Assembly: GCA_028290465.1 (NCBI GenBank)
Contig: JAQGJU010000136.1
Coordinates: 54,183-118,182 of the forward strand
DNA: 64,000 nucleotides
Direction: 5' to 3'
Source of the DNA: Xanthobacteraceae bacterium
GTDB lineage: Bacteria > Pseudomonadota > Alphaproteobacteria > Rhizobiales > Xanthobacteraceae
Shown in pieces: positions 33,468-41,617 of the stretch. Position 1 is the first letter of the stretch. Each line of letters opens with the position of its first letter. Below the pieces are notes generated by a model that was not told where the DNA came from, ran no database searches, and saw nothing but the letters and a program-made list of their open reading frames with translations. The position numbers and the translations under genes are program-made.

Positions 33468-33677
33468 ATGGCCGAAAGCCAATTATCCTGCCTCAGATGC
33501 CAAAGCGCCATGGAGATCGGTTTCGTACCCAATCCCACACACGGCCAGGAGGTCTGGTTTGAAGGGGCCGCGCCGACTACGTTCCGCGGCTCTTTCATGA
33601 TAGGCAAAAAGCGGTTTGTCGTCATTGCGTATCGGTGCGTGGCGTGCGGATATTTGGAATCCTACGCGCGGCCATAA
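33468..33677 (+). CDS. Small zinc-ribbon protein, 69 residues
   Basis: ATG at 33468 behind AAGGAAG. Two CxxC pairs, CLRC near residue 8 and CVAC near residue 57 (YRCVACGYLESYARP), form a probable zinc ribbon around a beta-rich middle. Similar short proteins with a C-terminal RC.xCGYLE motif are widespread and uncharacterised (DUF6487/PF20097-like, from memory). It lies just upstream of the convergent tRNA-Gly gene. Confidence 0.72.
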   Translation: MAESQLSCLRCQSAMEIGFVPNPTHGQEVWFEGAAPTTFRGSFMIGKKRFVVIAYRCVACGYLESYARP

Positions 33678-33696
33678 CGCGCGCGGCCATAGCGTC

Positions 33697-33770
33697 TGGA
33701 GCGGGCGGAGGGAATCGAACCCTCGTATGCAGCTTGGGAAGCTGCCGTTCTACCATTGAACTACGCCCGC
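33697..33770 (-). tRNA. tRNA-Gly, anticodon CCC, CCA encoded
   Basis: The minus strand folds as acceptor GCGGGCG/CGCCCGC, D arm GTTC-AATGGTA-GAAC, anticodon arm GCAGC-TTCCCAA-GCTGC with anticodon CCC, T arm GAGGG-TTCGATT-CCCTC, discriminator U and encoded CCA (33697-33699). It decodes GGG. The nearest sequence on the 3' side is the accessory region, but no integrase or repeated tRNA end was found. Confidence 0.96.
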
Positions 33771-33950
33771 GATCGCTTCGTACCTGCGCCGGCCAAACGA
33801 TAACCCGTGGCGGCCATGGTCCGCAACGCGGTGGCCGCAACGCCGGGCCTCGAACGGCCCAGGACGTTATGCGCAAGTCTTCGTCGGGAGGCAAGACTTT
33901 GACGACATCAGCCGCCAAGTGTCGGCGGGGAGCCGACAAATTCTCTGCGT

Positions 33951-34043
33951 CATGGCCGGGCTTGACCGACCATCCACGCCTTACTTATCTGATGCAAGCA
34001 AGACGTGGATGCCCGGCACAAGGCCGGGCATGACGAACTTTGG
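33951..34043. repeat. Palindromic repeat, GGCCGGGCATGACGA family (copy 1)
   Basis: From catggccgggcttgaccgac through agacgtggatgcccggcaca to aggccgggcatgacgaactt. It shares its last 40 bases with the copy at 48839-48932. The 399-base stretch 33771-34169 holds this repeat and the terminator at 34099; the rest shows nothing recognisable. Confidence 0.88.
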
Positions 34044-34098
34044 TGGAGCGCCGATTTGTTTGGAGACATTTTGAGTCAGACCTAGCGCCCCAAAAACA

Positions 34099-34130
34099 AA
34101 AAGCCCCGCACGCAAGTGCGGGGCTTTTTT
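34099..34130 (-). terminator. Intrinsic terminator, bidirectional
   Basis: AAAAGCCCCGCAC gcaa GTGCGGGGCTTTTTT: a 12-bp stem with A run before and T run after. It ends the minus-strand gene at 34170 and could also stop plus-strand transcripts. Confidence 0.9.
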
Positions 34131-34169
34131 AGCCGGACTCAAGTCTGCTGACTCAAATCGCAACGCGGC

Positions 34170-34556
34170 TTAGCGGCGAACCCGGCGCGGCTGTTCCTGA
34201 TAGCCGACATATTCGCCGTTCACGCAGCCCGCGCCCGCGCTCGGATTGAACGGGCTGAAAACGGCCTGGAAGCCGGTGCACGGCGTCGTCGCCGCATGGA
34301 TCAGCGCCACGGTGCCGACGCCGGCGAGACCGCCGCCAACCGCCGCGCCGGCCACCGTGGTCGGCAATGCGGCGCCGGCGATCGTGCTGCCGAACCAGCC
34401 GTTATAGATGCCGACACCGACAGCGGTGCCGACCGCGGCGCCGGCGACCGGCGCGACGTAATTTGGATTGGACCGGTAAGACTGCGCCGATGCCGGCATG
34501 GACGCCAAAGCCACCGCCGAAGCGGCCGTAAGCATGAGTATGGTCTTGCGCATCAT
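34170..34556 (-). CDS. Small exported glycine/alanine-rich hydrophobic protein (tandem paralogue A)
   Basis: 128 residues. A signal peptide MRKTILMLTAASAVALASMPASA is followed by a Gly/Ala-rich hydrophobic core (VAPVAGAAVGTAVGVGIYNG, WFGSTIAGAALP) with two cysteines in TPCTGFQAVFSPFNP and GCVNGEYVG, and a basic tail. It is nearly identical over the core to the gene at 35116. The core could insert in a membrane or form a glycine-zipper-like structure. No function is known; such small proteins are common in Bradyrhizobium relatives. Confidence 0.75.
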   Translation of the reverse strand: MMRKTILMLTAASAVALASMPASAQSYRSNPNYVAPVAGAAVGTAVGVGIYNGWFGSTIAGAALPTTVAGAAVGGGLAGVGTVALIHAATTPCTGFQAVFSPFNPSAGAGCVNGEYVGYQEQPRRVRR

Positions 34557-34782
34557 CGTCTCCTGTTGCTCTCCTCCGCCCGTGAGTGAACGACATGCGA
34601 CGCGGTCCGTTCCCCCACAACGGCAGCCATGGCGCAGAACACCGCGCGGCGTGACGGAAATGCGCGCAGATCATGACCATCGCGCGATATGCACTGGAAC
34701 CGCCATGCCATTGCCGAGTTGTCGCCGCAAAGCACGATCAAACGTAGGCTCAGACAACAGAGCAAAGCGCACGGGAGACCAC

Positions 34783-35040
34783 ATGGCGGAAGGCACCATG
34801 GATATTTTCAACGAGGCGTACCGGCAGGCGTGGTCCTATGTGGCGGACAATCCGGATCTCACACCCGACGAACGGCTGAACGCGCCGCGCATTCTGCGCG
34901 AACAAATTCGGCGGCAGTTGACAGAGGGGCAAACCGATCCCAGCCTGATCGCCAATACGGCAATGGGCTATGTGCGGGCCCGCGAACAGCTCAGCCAATC
35001 CATGGCGCGCGTCACCGGACGGACGATCGGGACACCGTAA
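34783..35040 (+). CDS. Small soluble protein of unknown function, 85 residues
   Basis: ATG at 34783 behind GGGAGACCAC. A mostly helical protein: MAEGTMDIFNEAYRQAW, DLTPDERLNAPRILREQIRR, SLIANTAMGYVRAREQL. It lies between the two paralogous exported proteins on the opposite strand and ends 26 bases before the shared terminator. The upstream frame is open to 34498, but there is no family-like extension. No function is recognised. Confidence 0.7.
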   Translation: MAEGTMDIFNEAYRQAWSYVADNPDLTPDERLNAPRILREQIRRQLTEGQTDPSLIANTAMGYVRAREQLSQSMARVTGRTIGTP

Positions 35041-35066
35041 ATTTTCAGCATCATCGCGCAGACGAC

Positions 35067-35099
35067 AAAAAAAGGCCCCGCGACATGCGGGGCCTTTTT
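35067..35099. terminator. Intrinsic terminator, bidirectional
   Basis: AAAAAAGGCCCCGC gaca tGCGGGGCCTTTTT between convergent genes at 34783 (plus) and 35116 (minus). Strong GC stem with A and T tracts on either side. Confidence 0.9.
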
Positions 35100-35115
35100 C
35101 ATTCTGGCGTGACGC

Positions 35116-35505
35116 TTAGTAGCGCGCGCGCGCGTGATGACGCTTGTGGTGGCCCTTGTGGCCGACCCACTTGCCGTCGACGCAACCGTTGGCGTTTTGC
35201 GGGAAGAACGGGCTGAACACGGCCTGGAAGCCGGTGCACGGCGTGATCGTCGCATGGATCAGCGCCGCGGTGCCGACGCCCGCGATGAAGCCGCCGGCCG
35301 CCGCGCCAAGCGCGGTGCTCGGCAATGCCGCGCCGCCGATCGTCGAACCGAACCAGCCGTTATAGATGCCGACGCCGACGGCGGTGCCGACCACAACGCC
35401 GGCGACCGGCGCAACGTGCTTCTTCGCAAGGTGCGTGTGCGCCGAAACCGGGGTGGTGATAGCCATGGCGACGAAGGCGGACAGCGCGAGAATTAATTTA
35501 CGCAT
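35116..35505 (-). CDS. Small exported glycine/alanine-rich hydrophobic protein (tandem paralogue B)
   Basis: 129 residues. Signal peptide MRKLILALSAFVAMAITTPVSA, Gly/Ala-rich core (VAPVAGVVVGTAVGVGIYNG), the same TPCTGFQAVFSPF and GCVDGKWVG blocks as paralogue A, and a His/Arg-rich tail (HKGHHKRHHARARY) that could bind metal or anionic surfaces. The cores are almost identical while signal peptides and tails differ, indicating duplication with later end divergence. The 256 bases upstream (35506-35761) contain nothing recognised. Confidence 0.75.
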   Translation of the reverse strand: MRKLILALSAFVAMAITTPVSAHTHLAKKHVAPVAGVVVGTAVGVGIYNGWFGSTIGGAALPSTALGAAAGGFIAGVGTAALIHATITPCTGFQAVFSPFFPQNANGCVDGKWVGHKGHHKRHHARARY

Positions 35506-35761
35506 CGACTACTCCTTTTGCAGAACCTTCCCGCGTGATACGCGGGTGGCCGTTCGTTGCGATCGCCGCAACGCTAAGCAGATCTAAATGCTTGGATGGC
35601 CGGTGTTGCTTGGTTTACCTGTGGCGGGAGCGAAGCGACGAAACCGATCGACTGACCGGCACCGCCGCCCGCAGTCGGTTTATGCCTGACGACCCGGTTC
35701 CAAAGCGAAAAATTGGCCGCGCGGATTTAATTAAAATTGTCGGTATCGCGGCGGGGACGTG

Positions 35762-36862
35762 TTACGGCCGGAAATGCTTCGACAGCTTCAGGCCCTGCGC
35801 CTGATAGTTCGAGCCGATGCCCTGCCCGTATAGCGTTTCCGGCCGCGAGATCATCTTCTCGTAGACCAGACGGCCGACGATCTGGCCGTGCTCGAGAATG
35901 AACGGCACTTCGCGCGAGCGTACTTCCAGCACCGCGCGCGAACCGCGCCCACCGGCGCCCGCATAGCCAAAGCCCGGATCGAAGAAGCCGGCATAGTGCA
36001 CGCGGAATTCGCCGACCAGCGGATCGAACGGCACCATCTCGGCGGCGTAATCCGGCGGCACCTGCACGGCTTCCTTGGACGCCAGAATGTAGAACTCATC
36101 CGGATCGAGGATCAGACTGTCCTTGCCGCGCGATTTGATCGGCTCCCAGAAATCCTCGACGTCGTAACGGCCGCGCCGCTCGACATCGATCACGCCGGTG
36201 TGGCGCTTGGCCCTATAACCAATGAGGCCGCCCGGCCCGTGCCCGGACAGGTCGACGCCGACCGCGATGCCTTCGCTCACATCCGCGTCGTCGCTGTCGA
36301 CCAGACGCTCGCGCGCATGCAGCCCGGTCAGCGCCGGGGCATCGAGCATCGCATGGCCGCGGCGGAAACGGATCTGCGACAGCCGCGAGCCCTCGCGCAC
36401 CAGCACCGGAAAGGTGCGCGGCGAGACTTCGGCATAGAGCGGACCGTGATAGCCCTCGGCGATGCGGTCGAAGCCGCGCATCTCGTCGGCGATGACGCGG
36501 GTGAAAATATCCAGGCGTCCGGTCGAGCTCTTCGGGTTGGCGGCCGCCGCGATGCCGGGCGGCAGAGCCAAGCTCTCCAGCAGCGGCACAATGTAGACGC
36601 AACCGGTTTCCAGCACCGCGCCGTCGGACAGCGAAATCTCGTGCAGCTTGAGGTCGTCGATGCGCTTGGCCACCGTGGCGCCCGGCCCCGGCAGGAAGCT
36701 GGCCCGCACCCGGTACGCCACCTCGCCGAGCCGCAGGTCGAGGCTGGCCGGCTGGATCTGGTCGGGCACGAACGGATAGTGCGGCAGGATCGCGCCCGCC
36801 TTGGCCAGTTCGGCGATCATGCGATCCGGCAGGATGCCTTTTTCTTCGACGGCGACTGACAC
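35762..36862 (-). CDS. dcd: 2'-Deoxycytidine 5'-triphosphate deaminase, long two-domain form
   Basis: 366 residues, about twice the length of ordinary Dcd, matching the alphaproteobacterial long form with two dUTPase-like halves. Family blocks: ILPDRMIAELAKAGAI, QIQPASLDLRLGEVAYRVR, ANPKSSTGRLDIFTRVIAD, SRLSQIRFRRG in the first half, and FYILASKEAVQVPPDYAAEM, HYAGFFDPGFGYAG, PFILEHGQIVGRLVYEKM in the second. It deaminates dCTP to dUTP for dTTP synthesis. It is divergent from metZ across 246 bases that contain the riboswitch. Confidence 0.93.
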   Translation of the reverse strand: MSVAVEEKGILPDRMIAELAKAGAILPHYPFVPDQIQPASLDLRLGEVAYRVRASFLPGPGATVAKRIDDLKLHEISLSDGAVLETGCVYIVPLLESLALPPGIAAAANPKSSTGRLDIFTRVIADEMRGFDRIAEGYHGPLYAEVSPRTFPVLVREGSRLSQIRFRRGHAMLDAPALTGLHARERLVDSDDADVSEGIAVGVDLSGHGPGGLIGYRAKRHTGVIDVERRGRYDVEDFWEPIKSRGKDSLILDPDEFYILASKEAVQVPPDYAAEMVPFDPLVGEFRVHYAGFFDPGFGYAGAGGRGSRAVLEVRSREVPFILEHGQIVGRLVYEKMISRPETLYGQGIGSNYQAQGLKLSKHFRP

Positions 36863-36956
36863 CTGCGGGACTTCCTTGATCGACCGGATACGACCTTGGA
36901 CCTCTACCCGATGGCGATCTTGACGGAAAGCAAGGCGCGGCGTATGAGCCGTTTTA

Positions 36957-37013
36957 TCCCGTGGTCATTTGAGCCGGCCGGCTTGCAGCCACGTTAAACA
37001 AGTAGCTAAAAGG
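36957..37013 (+). promoter_or_regulatory. SAM-II riboswitch aptamer
   Basis: The sequence contains the conserved SAM-II core: CGTGGTCATTTGAGCCGG, GGCTTGCAGCCACGTTAAA and CAAGTAGCTAAAAGG. P1 pairs CGTGG (36960-36964) with CCACG (36989-36993); the pseudoknot pairs CTTG (36982-36985) with CAAG (36999-37002). SAM-II binds S-adenosylmethionine and in alphaproteobacteria represses methionine biosynthesis genes such as metA and metZ, which fits the gene downstream. Confidence 0.95.
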
Positions 37014-37028
37014 CCGGGGACGCGTGTG

Positions 37029-37063
37029 CCCGGTCGTAGGATTTTTTCCTGGCCGGGTTTTTT
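37029..37063 (+). terminator. Intrinsic terminator hairpin between SAM-II aptamer and metZ
   Basis: CCCGGTC (37029-37035) pairs with GGCCGGG (37051-37057), with an inner agga/tcct pairing, followed by TTTTTT (37058-37063). The aptamer's 3' flank AGGCCGGG (37011-37018) could instead pair with CCCGGTC and act as antiterminator. Confidence 0.75.
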
Positions 37064-37108
37064 ATTGGCCAGATTCTCTTTTGCTGGACGCGCTCCAAGG
37101 AGGCCATC

Positions 37109-38296
37109 ATGTCGCCCACCGACCGCCAATACCGTCCCGAAACCCGCTTGGTCCACGCCGGCACCATGCGCTCGCAGTTCGGCGAGACCTCCGAAGCCCT
37201 GTTCCTGACCCAGGGCTACGTCTACGACAGCGCCGCCCAGGCCGAACGCCGGTTCAACAACGAAGAGCCGGGCTTTCAGTATTCGCGCTTCGCCAACCCG
37301 ACGGTGGCGATGTTCGAGCAGCGCATGGCGGCGTTCGAGGGCGCTGAGGCGGCCCGTGCGACCGCGACCGGCATGGCAGCGGTGACATTGTCGCTGGTCG
37401 GCCAGCTCAAGGCCGGCGACCATGTGGTCGCGTCCAAGGCGCTGTTCGGCTCGTGCCTCTATGTGGTCGAGGACTACCTGCCGCGCTTCGGCGTCGAATC
37501 GACGCTGGTCGACGGCACCGATCTGGACCAGTGGCGCGCCGCGATGCGGCCCAACACCAAGACCTGCTTTCTGGAATCGCCGACCAATCCGACGCTGGAA
37601 ATCATCGACATCGCGGCGGTCGCCGAGATCGCGCATGCGGCCGGCGCGACGCTGGTGGTCGACAATGTGTTCGCGACGCCGCTGTTCCAGAGCCCGCTCG
37701 CGCTCGGCGCCGACTGCGTGGTGTACTCGACCACCAAGCATATCGACGGCCAGGGCCGCTGCCTCGGCGGCGTGATCCTGGGCTCGGAGAAATTCATCCA
37801 GGACAACATCCATACATTGCTGCGGCAGACCGGCCCGTCGATGTCGCCGTTCAATGCCTGGGTGATGCTCAAGGGCCTGGAGACCCTGGCGGTCCGCGTC
37901 CGGCGCCAGACCGACACCGCCGCGACGGTCGCGGTCGCGCTGGCCGACAATCCGAAGATCAAGCGCTTGATCTATCCGGGCCGGCCGGACCATCCGCAAG
38001 CTGCCGTGGCGCAGAAGCAGATGCGCGGCGGCTCGACGCTGGTCGCGTTCGAGGTGACCGGCGGCAAGGCCGGTGCGTTCCGGTTCCAGGATGCGCTGCG
38101 GCTGGTGCGGATCTCCAACAATCTGGGCGATGCCAAGAGCCTGATCACCCATCCGGCGACCACGACCCATCAACGGCTCAAGCCCGAGCAGCGCGCCGCG
38201 TTGGGAATTACCGACGGGTTCCTGCGGCTGTCGTGCGGCCTGGAGCATCCGGACGACATCTGCGAGGACGTGTTCGCGGCGCTGGCGGCGGTGTAG
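37109..38296 (+). CDS. metZ: O-succinylhomoserine sulfhydrylase
   Basis: 395 residues, ATG behind AAGGAGGCC. Cys/Met metabolism PLP enzyme: QYSRFANPTVAMFEQ, ATATGMAAVTLSL, LESPTNPTLEIIDI, PLP lysine K210 in VVYSTTKHIDGQGRCLGG, and the C-terminal RLSCGLEHPDDI. It makes homocysteine from O-succinylhomoserine and sulfide. The SAM-II riboswitch and terminator upstream predict repression when SAM is plentiful. Confidence 0.95.
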   Translation: MSPTDRQYRPETRLVHAGTMRSQFGETSEALFLTQGYVYDSAAQAERRFNNEEPGFQYSRFANPTVAMFEQRMAAFEGAEAARATATGMAAVTLSLVGQLKAGDHVVASKALFGSCLYVVEDYLPRFGVESTLVDGTDLDQWRAAMRPNTKTCFLESPTNPTLEIIDIAAVAEIAHAAGATLVVDNVFATPLFQSPLALGADCVVYSTTKHIDGQGRCLGGVILGSEKFIQDNIHTLLRQTGPSMSPFNAWVMLKGLETLAVRVRRQTDTAATVAVALADNPKIKRLIYPGRPDHPQAAVAQKQMRGGSTLVAFEVTGGKAGAFRFQDALRLVRISNNLGDAKSLITHPATTTHQRLKPEQRAALGITDGFLRLSCGLEHPDDICEDVFAALAAV

Positions 38297-38298
38297 CC

Positions 38299-38331
38299 AA
38301 AAAAAGAGGCCCGCCTATTGGCGCGGGCCTC
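38299..38331 (-). terminator. Intrinsic terminator for the SGNH gene
   Basis: Read on the minus strand, GAGGCCCGC-loop-GCGGGCCTC is followed by TTTTTTT. It ends the minus-strand transcript arriving from 38366 and sits immediately behind the metZ stop. Confidence 0.85.
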
Positions 38332-38365
38332 AAATCCAAATTCGACGGCGCTTAAGCGTTCTAGT

Positions 38366-39319
38366 CTAGCGCGCGATGGCGCGGACGGTGGCCGTGGCGG
38401 TCGGCTTGGTCACCGCATCGGTGATCGCGGCGCCCAGCACCTTGGCGAAGCAGGCATAGCTCCAGTCGTTCATGTGGATCTCGTCCGGCGACAGGAACGC
38501 CTTGAAAGGCATGCCCTGGTCCTGCTTCCAGCGGCGCATCATTGCGTAGCGGTGGAAGACGCCGACATTGGTTTCCTTGGCGACGCTGTCCATGAACGCC
38601 AGCATCGCCTCGGAGTCGCGCTTGGCGATGATCTTCGGCGTGTATTGCGAGTCGATGAGCAGGACGTCGGCGCCGGCGGCCTTGAGCTGCGCAATACCTT
38701 CGCGGATCAGCGCCTGGACCGGCTCGACCGGCTGGTCGCGCAGCACGGCGTTGACGCCGGCCTGCCAGAGCACGAGATCCGGCTTCTCATCCAGCACCTG
38801 GGTCTTGAAGCGGGCCAACATCTGCTGGGCCTCTTCGCCGTTGGCGCCGCGGTTCAGCACCACGATGCCGTTTTCGGGAAACATCCGCGACAGTTCGCCG
38901 GCCAACTGGCTCGGATAGGAACCGGCCGGAGACGACGCGCCCGCGCCCGCGGTCGAGGACGAACCGATCGCCACGATCTTGACCGGGCGACCCTCGGCGA
39001 TCCGCTGCGCGGTGCGCGTCAGCGGATAGTTCAGACGGGTAAATTCGCTGGAGACTTTGCAAGAGGTCGGAGCTTCGAGCCGCTCGACGACGGGGGGCAT
39101 CGCGACCGCCTGACGCACCGGTGCGCCGAGCGCGGCGGCCGTCGCGGCGTTTGCGTCGAGCTTGGCGGCCCCGATGGATTCGGCACCCAGCACCGGCACG
39201 ACACAGACCGCGCTCACCAGCGCGGCGACGCCAACCAGACCTGCGAATGAGAAAGCCTTGCTAGAACTACGTACGGAGTTACCGAACGTCACTTCCGCCG
39301 CCGTCACTGCCTTACGCAT
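38366..39319 (-). CDS. SGNH/GDSL hydrolase, exported
   Basis: 317 residues. A signal or anchor segment near residues 25-48 (AFSFAGLVGVAALVSAVCVV) is followed by an SGNH esterase domain: block I KIVAIGSSSTAGAG (catalytic Ser), block III with WQAGVNA, and block V SPDEIHMNDWSY carrying the Asp-x-x-His dyad. Predicted to remove or transfer acyl groups on an extracytoplasmic substrate. It is the third gene of a minus-strand cluster with another SGNH protein and an OpgC-type acyltransferase, so a role in modifying periplasmic or surface glycans is plausible. Confidence 0.85.
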   Translation of the reverse strand: MRKAVTAAEVTFGNSVRSSSKAFSFAGLVGVAALVSAVCVVPVLGAESIGAAKLDANAATAAALGAPVRQAVAMPPVVERLEAPTSCKVSSEFTRLNYPLTRTAQRIAEGRPVKIVAIGSSSTAGAGASSPAGSYPSQLAGELSRMFPENGIVVLNRGANGEEAQQMLARFKTQVLDEKPDLVLWQAGVNAVLRDQPVEPVQALIREGIAQLKAAGADVLLIDSQYTPKIIAKRDSEAMLAFMDSVAKETNVGVFHRYAMMRRWKQDQGMPFKAFLSPDEIHMNDWSYACFAKVLGAAITDAVTKPTATATVRAIAR

Positions 39320-39419
39320 CTAGCCGTCTTTCCCGCTCGTTGCTCTGCCGCTCTTACTTAGCCGTTATTTTCGGCTTTCCTGTTTCTCTATTGTTTTCAA
39401 TTTTATCGATCAGTGTCTT

Positions 39420-40175
39420 TTATTGCGCGGCCCGGCTGTCGACCGAGCTGAGATGCGCGGCTTCGATGACCAGTGCCGCGAGCGCCCGGCCGATGCATTC
39501 ATGCACCTTGCCGGCCATCGCCGGATCCTTGGTGGTGGCGTACATGTCGAAGGAGCCCGACTCGCTCCAGTGCCGCATGATCGACAAGCGGTCGAACAGC
39601 GGCACACCGCGCTGCTGGGAAACCCAGCGCATATTGTCGACGAAAGCCCCGAGGGCGATCATCGTCTCGGTACGCGGGCTGTACTGCATGTTCATCAAGA
39701 CGACGTCCGTGCCTTTCGCCTGCAGCACTTCCAACCCTTTTTCGAGGGTGGCCCGAAAACTCTCCGGGTCGACGCCGCGCATGGCATCGACGGTGCCCGT
39801 CTGCCATATCACTAAAGAAGGCTTAACGTCGATCAGGATTTTATCGAGGTCCTTGGCCATCTCTTCGGCGGTCTGCCGGTTCCGGGCGATGGTCGTGACC
39901 TTGACGGCGATTCCCGGCAGCCGCTTGGCCAGCGCCTGTTCCAGTCGGGCCGGGTAGGCATCGTTCGCGCCGCCTTGGCCGGCCAGGATCGAGGAGCCGG
40001 TGCCGATCACCAGCACGTCCAGCCGGCGCGCATCCCGCACCGCAGCAGAAACCTTGCTGAGATTGTAGTCGCCGAACAGCAGATAAGCCGGCACAGCACA
40101 AACATCCGGCGGTTGCGCTGCAGCAACCCCGATGCCCAACCCGAGACTCATGAGTGCGGCGATACACGCCTTCAT
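39420..40175 (-). CDS. SGNH-fold protein with altered catalytic blocks
   Basis: 251 residues with a signal peptide (CIAALMSLGLGIGVAAA). Block I LVIGTGSSILAGQGG is intact, but block III reads WQTGTVDAMRG without the usual Asn, and the block V region (SFDMYATTKDPAM) lacks the His of the Asp-x-x-His dyad seen in its neighbour. It is either a catalytically altered esterase or uses a different His (for example in GKVHECIG). The start overlaps the OpgC-like gene's stop by four bases (40172-40175), so the two are translationally coupled. Confidence 0.82.
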   Translation of the reverse strand: MKACIAALMSLGLGIGVAAAQPPDVCAVPAYLLFGDYNLSKVSAAVRDARRLDVLVIGTGSSILAGQGGANDAYPARLEQALAKRLPGIAVKVTTIARNRQTAEEMAKDLDKILIDVKPSLVIWQTGTVDAMRGVDPESFRATLEKGLEVLQAKGTDVVLMNMQYSPRTETMIALGAFVDNMRWVSQQRGVPLFDRLSIMRHWSESGSFDMYATTKDPAMAGKVHECIGRALAALVIEAAHLSSVDSRAAQ

Positions 40176-41356
40176 GCCTCGCCTCCTGCGAGGTCCGCGT
40201 CCGGCGTCTTGGAACGCGCCGGTCTGCGCCCTTCCATCGCCTTGTACCAGGAGATCAAGGCACCGATGGCAACCATTATCAAGATGCCGATTACACTTAT
40301 GCCAAACTGCATCGCGATGGAACCCGAAAGTTCAACCATCGCGAAGTGTCCGGCGAACGCCAGGAACACGCCGAGGCAGAAAATCTCCAATGAATGCTGG
40401 CCGCACACAATGGCCGGGCGAAATATCACCGATTGCAACCCAGGCCATGTCCGCGGCACGAACCGAACCGTGATGGCCGTCAGGGCGAGGAAATGCGCGA
40501 AGCGCAGCACGTCGAGATTCGTTTTGTCGATCGGATACAGCAGCTCGGCGACCCACGGCGGTACGTAGTTGCCAAGACGCGGGATGTGCCAGGTCAGCGC
40601 GATCAGGAACGCGAACGCCAGATACGCAGCCGCCACGAACAGGGTCACATTCGAACGGACCAAACGGTCGAGCTGGGCGGCGCCGCCTTGCGCGCACCAC
40701 GCCCCGAACACGAACAGCAATTGCCAGGCGAACGGATTGAACACCCATTCGCCATTCGGATAGGCCGGCAGGTTCCAATCGAATTTCCAGGTGGCGACAT
40801 ACAGCCCCACCGACGCGAACAGCGCCAGCGTCGGCAGGCGCTTCAGCAGCCAAACCACCGGCGGAAACATCATCAGCAGCACGATGTAGAGCGGCAGCAC
40901 ATCCATGTTGACGGGCTTGAACTTCAGCAGCAGCGCCTGAATGATGGTCTGGTCGGGCTGTTTCAGGAAATCCAGAATGTTCATTTCCTCGGCGTAGAGC
41001 GGGTTCTGGAAGCTCGACGCCACATAGGCGATCTCGGCCATGTAGATCGCGAATAGAAATATGTGCGCGACGTAGATTTGCCAGACCCGCTTCAGGATAC
41101 GGGCGCTGGCGATCACGAAACCGCGCTCCTCCATGGCTTTGCCGTAGACGAATGCCGCCGTGAACCCGGAGATGAAAATGAAGATCTCGGTGGCGTCGCT
41201 GAAGCCGTAATTGCGCAGCGTGATCCAGCTCACCGCATTGGACGGAATGTGGTCGAGAAAGATGAACCACAGCGCCAGACCGCGGAACAGGTCGAGCCGC
41301 AGGTCTCGTTCGGTCGCTCGTTCGCTCGCGGGCACGATGGCCGGGGTGGGGGGCAT
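40172..41356 (-). CDS. OpgC-type membrane acyltransferase
   Basis: 394 residues from ATG at 41356. About ten membrane segments. The N-terminal landmark RDLRLDLFRGLALWFIFLDH and IFIFISGFTAAFVYGKAM match the OpgC/acyltransferase-3-like family, which succinylates osmoregulated periplasmic glucans. It is coupled to an SGNH protein, a frequent partner for acyltransferases of this kind. The acyl donor and glycan are unknown. An in-frame start at 41413 is possible but less likely. Confidence 0.88.
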   Translation of the reverse strand: MPPTPAIVPASERATERDLRLDLFRGLALWFIFLDHIPSNAVSWITLRNYGFSDATEIFIFISGFTAAFVYGKAMEERGFVIASARILKRVWQIYVAHIFLFAIYMAEIAYVASSFQNPLYAEEMNILDFLKQPDQTIIQALLLKFKPVNMDVLPLYIVLLMMFPPVVWLLKRLPTLALFASVGLYVATWKFDWNLPAYPNGEWVFNPFAWQLLFVFGAWCAQGGAAQLDRLVRSNVTLFVAAAYLAFAFLIALTWHIPRLGNYVPPWVAELLYPIDKTNLDVLRFAHFLALTAITVRFVPRTWPGLQSVIFRPAIVCGQHSLEIFCLGVFLAFAGHFAMVELSGSIAMQFGISVIGILIMVAIGALISWYKAMEGRRPARSKTPDADLAGGEA

Positions 41357-41617
41357 GAGCCTCTGATTTGCGCGTTGGGCGGGTTGGCCGCCGTGGCCGT
41401 CATCGTATCGCATCGAACCGTCAAGTCATTGCCGCATCGCGCCGCAGTGTCGCCACACCCGTGGCCGCTCCTCACAACACCGCGATCTGGACCATTGCAA
41501 GGCGCGGCGCGAAGCTATTCACTGGCGCGGACAAGGCGCCCCTTCCGAGCGCCCCGTTTGGCTATGCTTGAAGCCGGCTCCGGTGCCGGCCTCCGGTACA
41601 ACAGGATCATGTGGCGC

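Noticed and set aside
33697..33770. tRNA-Gly as an integration site for the accessory region
   Set aside because: No integrase gene and no second copy of the tRNA 3' end were found between 27 and 33.7 kb.
36965..38248. 427-codon minus-strand open frame opposite metZ, running over the SAM-II riboswitch
   Set aside because: MetZ motifs and the riboswitch fix the plus strand as the real one.
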